Source: Kiritimatiellia bacterium (lineage in GTDB: Bacteria > Verrucomicrobiota > Kiritimatiellia > RFP12 > UBA1067). Taken from it: DNA of 9,005 nt. The stretch lies in contig JAFPNP010000111.1 in assembly GCA_017411125.1 (NCBI GenBank), forward strand, positions 1 to 9,005, read 5' to 3'. The position numbers were made by a program, and so were the translations under genes. The notes below the pieces were generated by a model. That model was given only the letters and a program-made list of their open reading frames with translations. It was not told the DNA's origin and made no database searches. This document shows, piece after piece, positions 6,290 to 9,005 of the stretch (position 1 is the stretch's first letter; each line of letters begins with the position of its first letter).

Positions 6290-6308
6290 GCGAAGCGGAA
6301 TACGTCAA
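6280..6308 (-). promoter_or_regulatory. higBA promoter with near-consensus boxes
   Basis: On the minus strand TTGACG (6308-6303), a 17-bp spacer and a perfect TATAAT (6285-6280) form a strong sigma70-type promoter. Only six bases (ACCTTC) separate the -10 box from the toxin ATG at 6273, so the transcription start should fall on or next to the A of ATG. Confidence 0.75.
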
Positions 6309-6321
6309 GCGTCATCAGATG

Positions 6322-6355
6322 CATTATACCGCAACGACAGGTTTTTGGTATAATG
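6322..6355. promoter_or_regulatory. 9-bp inverted repeat with TATAAT in both arms, between divergent operons
   Basis: CATTATACC (6322-6330) and GGTATAATG (6347-6355) are perfect reverse complements 16 bases apart. It lies between the higBA promoter and the methyltransferase promoter; the right arm is the latter's -10 box. It may be an operator for a regulator controlling one or both directions, or a pair of opposed -10 elements. As it lies upstream of the predicted transcript start, an RNA hairpin role is less likely. Confidence 0.55.
6346..6354 (+). promoter_or_regulatory. Extended -10 promoter of the methyltransferase operon
   Basis: TGGTATAAT (6346-6354) fits the extended -10 form TGnTATAAT with a perfect hexamer. 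No good -35 box stands 17 bp upstream (ATACCG). Transcription should start near 6361, giving a leader of about 47 bases. The -10 box lies within the right arm of the inverted repeat, so a protein bound there would block it. Confidence 0.6.
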
Positions 6356-6407
6356 ATGTCATGTTTTATGGGCAAATCGTGTCCAGTGCCAAAAAGGAAA
6401 AAGAAAG

Positions 6408-7436
6408 ATGGGCGAGAGAATCGAACTGGTGAAACGCGCGTTCGCGGGCGAGGCGGTGGAGCGCATCCCCGTGATGGCGCACAATTTCATGATGGCCGTG
6501 AAAGAGGCGGGGCTGACCCACAGGGAGTTCCGCGAAAACCCCGACGCCATGTTCAGGGCGATGACGGAGGCGACGATCAAGTACGATCTCGACTGCGTCC
6601 TGCTCGACGTCGACACCGCGCTTCTCGCATCCGCCTGCGGCGCGGATGTGACGTACCCGGACGACATGGCCGCCGTGGCGAAAAGCGAGCAGCCCGTGCC
6701 GCTCGACGAACTGCCGGACAAACTTGAATCCGTAGACCTCCTCGCCTCTCCCCGCATACAGCGCTATCTGGAGGCCGCCCGCCGCCTCGTGGAATGGGGC
6801 GAAGCCAACGACCGCTTCATACGCATCAACGCCGACCAGGGGCCCTTTTCGCTCGCCTGCATACTCGCCGGAATGGACGAGTTCCTCATGGACCTCCTCG
6901 ACGAAGACTATGAAGAGGACATCAACCGCCTGCTGGACGCCACGTACAAGGTGTCGCTGCGAATGCACGAACTGTGCTTCGCCACAGGCGCCCACATGAC
7001 AAGCTACGGCAACAGCTCCGAGGGATGCAGCGTGATTTCGCCGGCCATGTTCAGGCAGTTCGCAAAAGAGCGCGAAACACGCCTCGCCGCCGACCTCAAG
7101 GCGCGCGGCATTCCATTTCTCTGCCACATCTGCGGCGACGTGAATCCCATCCTCGCCGACCTTGTCGAGACCGGATGCCCAGCATACGAACTCGACTGGA
7201 AGACGGACGCCGCCCGCGTGTTCGAGATCGCGCACGGCAAGTTCACGCTTTCCGGCAACGTCGATCCAGCGCTCTTCGTCATCGGCTCGCCGGACAACGT
7301 ATACGCCGCCGCGAAGAAGGTATGCGACCTCTTCCGCGGCAAGGGCGGCCTCGTCCTCTGCTCCGGATGCGCCCTCGGTCCGCAGACGCGCGAGGAGAAC
7401 CTCCGCGCATTCGTGCGAGCGGCGCGCGACGCTTGA
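6408..7436 (+). CDS. MtaA/MtbA-like corrinoid methyltransferase (uroporphyrinogen decarboxylase family)
   Basis: A 342-residue cytoplasmic TIM-barrel protein of the UroD/MtaA family. The zinc-thiol motif of the methyltransferase branch is present: H240-I-C242 in the strand FLCHICGD, and C318 in LVLCSGCALGP, the H-x-C...C pattern that binds zinc and activates a thiol or a similar acceptor. True HemE enzymes lack it, so a role in methyl transfer from a methyl-corrinoid protein is favoured. The next gene encodes a corrinoid protein 13 bases downstream, which supports this. The start at 6408 follows AAAAAGGAAAAAGAAAG, a usable purine-rich binding site. The acceptor is unknown: coenzyme M in methanogen homologues, more likely tetrahydrofolate or another thiol or cofactor in a bacterium. 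No substrate methyltransferase (MtaB, MtmB or MttB-like) or RamA activator is nearby. It is full-length and intact. Confidence 0.85.
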   Translation: MGERIELVKRAFAGEAVERIPVMAHNFMMAVKEAGLTHREFRENPDAMFRAMTEATIKYDLDCVLLDVDTALLASACGADVTYPDDMAAVAKSEQPVPLDELPDKLESVDLLASPRIQRYLEAARRLVEWGEANDRFIRINADQGPFSLACILAGMDEFLMDLLDEDYEEDINRLLDATYKVSLRMHELCFATGAHMTSYGNSSEGCSVISPAMFRQFAKERETRLAADLKARGIPFLCHICGDVNPILADLVETGCPAYELDWKTDAARVFEIAHGKFTLSGNVDPALFVIGSPDNVYAAAKKVCDLFRGKGGLVLCSGCALGPQTREENLRAFVRAARDA

Positions 7437-7449
7437 CGCAAGGAACGCC

Positions 7450-8091
7450 ATGGATCTTGCACTCATATCCGAAAGGCTCCAAGCCGGCAAAGCGAAAGAA
7501 GTGAAAGCTCTCGTGCAGCAGGCGCTGGACGAGGGCGTCCCCGCCCTCGCCATACTCGAACAGGGGCTGATGGCCGGCATGAACGCCGTAGGCGTGCGGT
7601 TCAAGAACGGCGAGGCATACGTACCGGAAGTCCTTGTGGCGGCGCGTGCCATGAGCAAGGGCGCGGAAGTCCTCAAGCCGCAGCTTGCGGCGGACGGCGT
7701 GAAGGCCACGGGATGCGTCTGCCTGGGTTCCGTCAAAGGCGACCTCCACGACGTCGGCAAGAACATCGTCAAGATGATGCTTGAAAGCAAAGGGCTCGAG
7801 GTCGTAGACCTCGGCATCGATGTTCCGCCCGAAACGTTCGTGCAGACCGTGCGCGAACGGCACTGCCAGATCGTGTGCTGTTCCGCGCTGCTTACCACGA
7901 CGATGGGCGTCATGGGCGATGTTGTGAAAGCGCTGGAGGCGGCGGGGCTGCGCGACCAGGTGAAGGTCATGATCGGAGGTGCGCCGGTGAACGAGGCGTT
8001 CTGCAAGGAAATAGGCGCAGACTTCTACACTGCAGACGCGGCACGGTGCGCGGAAGTGGCCGCCGCCATCTGCTCCGGCCGGCAGCCATGA
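7450..8091 (+). CDS. B12-binding corrinoid protein (MttC/MtaC/MtbC-like)
   Basis: A 213-residue corrinoid carrier that would hold a cobalamin cofactor and shuttle a methyl group between methyltransferases. An N-terminal four-helix cap spans about residues 1-85 (MDLALISERLQAGKAKEV, and the VRFKNGEAYVPEVLVAARAM region). A Rossmann B12 domain follows with D98-L-H100-D101-V-G103, where H100 is the lower cobalt ligand. S145 in SALLTTTM and G176-G177 in GGAPV complete the three family motifs. The ATG at 7450 follows AAGGA at good spacing, 13 bases after the methyltransferase stop, so the two are one operon. The same frame is open upstream to 7162, inside the methyltransferase, and is not coding there. 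It ends tail-to-tail with the Nudix gene across 8 bases. The methyl donor is unknown. MetH-like B12 modules share the motifs, but the small stand-alone size and the neighbour favour a MttC-type protein. Confidence 0.92.
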   Translation: MDLALISERLQAGKAKEVKALVQQALDEGVPALAILEQGLMAGMNAVGVRFKNGEAYVPEVLVAARAMSKGAEVLKPQLAADGVKATGCVCLGSVKGDLHDVGKNIVKMMLESKGLEVVDLGIDVPPETFVQTVRERHCQIVCCSALLTTTMGVMGDVVKALEAAGLRDQVKVMIGGAPVNEAFCKEIGADFYTADAARCAEVAAAICSGRQP

Positions 8092-8099
8092 CGCCGCGA

Positions 8100-8516
8100 T
8101 TACGGCGCGAAAAACGAATCGGCGTCAACAGACAGCCTGCGGAACTCCGCAGGAAGCAAATCGTCGAGACGCGCAATATCGCGCCACTCGAACTCTATCC
8201 AGTCCTCGCGCGATTGCGCGGAAAGACCGTCGGGAAGTTTCAATTCGTAGACAAGGTTCACTTCTGCGTGCGGTTTGCCATGCTGCATAAAGGAATTTTC
8301 CACGACTCCGAGGAATGCGCCCGTTTCGGCGTCTACGCCCAACTCCTCCTTCGTTTCGCGCACGAGGGCTTGGCGCCCTGTTTCGCCGAACTCCACGTGT
8401 CCCCCCGGAAGATAGGTGGTCTTCCCGCCCTTGGCGCGGCAAAGAAGGATCTTGCCGTCGCGGATGCAGACGCCGCGGGCGATTGTCTCTATGCCGGCCA
8501 GTTCGTATTCGTTCAT
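8100..8516 (-). CDS. Nudix hydrolase
   Basis: A 138-residue hydrolase of nucleoside diphosphates linked to another group. The complete Nudix box runs from residue 39 to 61: G39, E45, R53-E54, E57-E58, G60, matching Gx5Ex7REUxEExGU except that T55 takes the usually hydrophobic U position. It is preceded by YLPGG. The metal-binding glutamates are present. The substrate cannot be predicted; the size and GGHVEFGE form are common to ADP-ribose, 8-oxo-dGTP and other Nudix types. I start at the ATG at 8516, which overlaps the TGA of the upstream coiled-coil gene as ATGA and implies translational coupling. An upstream in-frame ATG at 8534 would add six residues and overlap more. The end lies 8 bases from the convergent corrinoid gene, with no terminator between them. 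Confidence 0.9.
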   Translation of the reverse strand: MNEYELAGIETIARGVCIRDGKILLCRAKGGKTTYLPGGHVEFGETGRQALVRETKEELGVDAETGAFLGVVENSFMQHGKPHAEVNLVYELKLPDGLSAQSREDWIEFEWRDIARLDDLLPAEFRRLSVDADSFFAP

Positions 8517-9005
8517 TTCTTCAATCCCATCCACGGCGCCAGGCGGACGCTGCGCGCCTCGCGCGACTGGTTCGTCGCGCCGGGCAGACCCATCTCGAGC
8601 GCGGACAGCCTCGCCATCAGCGTCTGCTGGTCGGCTGCGTACCGCTGCCGCTCGCCCTCGGCCTTCTGGCGCACCTCGACAAGTTCCTTTTCCCGCCGCA
8701 TGAGCCGCTCGCGCGCTTCCTGCAGCTGCCGATAAAGAACGGTCGTGTCCGAGACCTGCTGGCGCAACCTGTTGATTTCCGAATCGCGCTCGCGAAGCTT
8801 TGCCGCAAGATCGCGCACTTTGCGGTCGCTCTCGGCGGCTGCCTTCTCCTGCAAAAGGCGAAGGGCCTCGAGCTCCTGCCGCATCTGCGCCGTGCGGGGA
8901 TCCTCGGGATGGGCGATCAACGCCCGGCGCGTCATGTCCTCGGCATCCGCGCCGATGCGCTTGAGTATTTCCTGGCGGCGGACCGCAAGCCTTTCGCGAC
9001 GCGCC
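8513..9005 (-). CDS. Coiled-coil protein, unknown function, 5' end cut by window
   Basis: The C-terminal portion (about 163 codons) of a protein that continues past the right edge; the frame is open to base 9004, so the ATG at 8935 is internal or only one option. Roughly 80 residues from RQELEALRLLQEK to the MARLSALE region are charged heptad sequence with leucine, alanine and arginine/glutamate in coiled-coil pattern. They are followed by a short non-coil tail ending RLAPWMGLKK. The part before the coil (QEILKRIGADAEDMTRRALIAHP) has a short helical, tetratricopeptide-like look, but one motif cannot be judged. No signal peptide or membrane segment is seen in the visible part. The stop overlaps the Nudix start (ATGA), so the two are cotranscribed. 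I do not recognise the family. Confidence 0.75.
   Translation of the reverse strand, partial: ARRERLAVRRQEILKRIGADAEDMTRRALIAHPEDPRTAQMRQELEALRLLQEKAAAESDRKVRDLAAKLRERDSEINRLRQQVSDTTVLYRQLQEARERLMRREKELVEVRQKAEGERQRYAADQQTLMARLSALEMGLPGATNQSREARSVRLAPWMGLKK

Noticed and set aside
6408..7436. HemE uroporphyrinogen decarboxylase of haem synthesis
   Set aside because: The zinc motif H-x-C with a later Cys and the adjacent corrinoid protein point to the MtaA/MtbA branch instead.
6366..8006. 546-codon antisense open frame opposite the methyltransferase operon
   Set aside because: Mirror of a strongly coding GC-rich region; no recognisable domain, and the plus strand encodes two clear families.

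Overview
This is a GC-rich, densely coding bacterial chromosomal window. Several features point to an anaerobic, fibre-degrading gut-type bacterium: a secreted GH127 arabinofuranosidase with a discoidin-like C-terminus, an oxygen-sensitive radical-SAM thiamine branch (ThiH, not ThiO), and a corrinoid methyl-transfer pair. The PVC group (Kiritimatiellota, Lentisphaerota or Verrucomicrobiota) is my best guess. It is an inference from gene content and cannot be proved from this window.

Layout, left to right. (1) Positions 1-2380, +: a GH127 (DUF1680) glycosidase with a signal peptide whose start codon is cut by the left edge. (2) 2381-2699: the largest non-coding gap. It holds a perfect 11-bp hairpin just after the GH127 stop, a second weaker hairpin, and five tandem copies of a 22-bp unit. 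(3) 2700-5659, +: a strong sigma70-type promoter followed by a compact thiS-thiF-thiG-thiH operon for the thiazole half of thiamine. (4) 5669-6273, -: a higBA toxin-antitoxin pair, read convergently to thiH, with a near-consensus promoter so close to the toxin ATG that the mRNA should be leaderless. (5) 6274-6407: a divergent promoter region with a 9-bp inverted repeat that carries TATAAT in both arms. (6) 6408-8091, +: a MtaA/MtbA-like (UroD-fold) corrinoid methyltransferase and a MttC/MtaC-like B12-binding corrinoid protein. (7) 8100-9005, -: a Nudix hydrolase whose start overlaps the stop of a coiled-coil protein that runs off the right edge.

How the genes work together. ThiF adenylates the ThiS C-terminal glycine as the first step towards ThiS thiocarboxylate. 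ThiH makes dehydroglycine from tyrosine. ThiG joins these with deoxyxylulose 5-phosphate into the thiazole. The methyltransferase and corrinoid protein form two of the usual three parts of a corrinoid methyl-transfer system. The substrate-specific methyltransferase and the reductive activator are not in this window, so the substrate cannot be read from here. HigB and HigA form a self-contained toxin-antitoxin unit placed between the two metabolic operons.

Most of this is recognisable biology. The parts least explained by known families are the 22-bp tandem array, whose minus strand repeats a ribosome-binding-site-plus-ATG module, the leaderless arrangement of higB with a palindrome over its -10 box, and the TATAAT-bearing inverted repeat between the divergent operons. 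No clearly new multi-gene system is visible.
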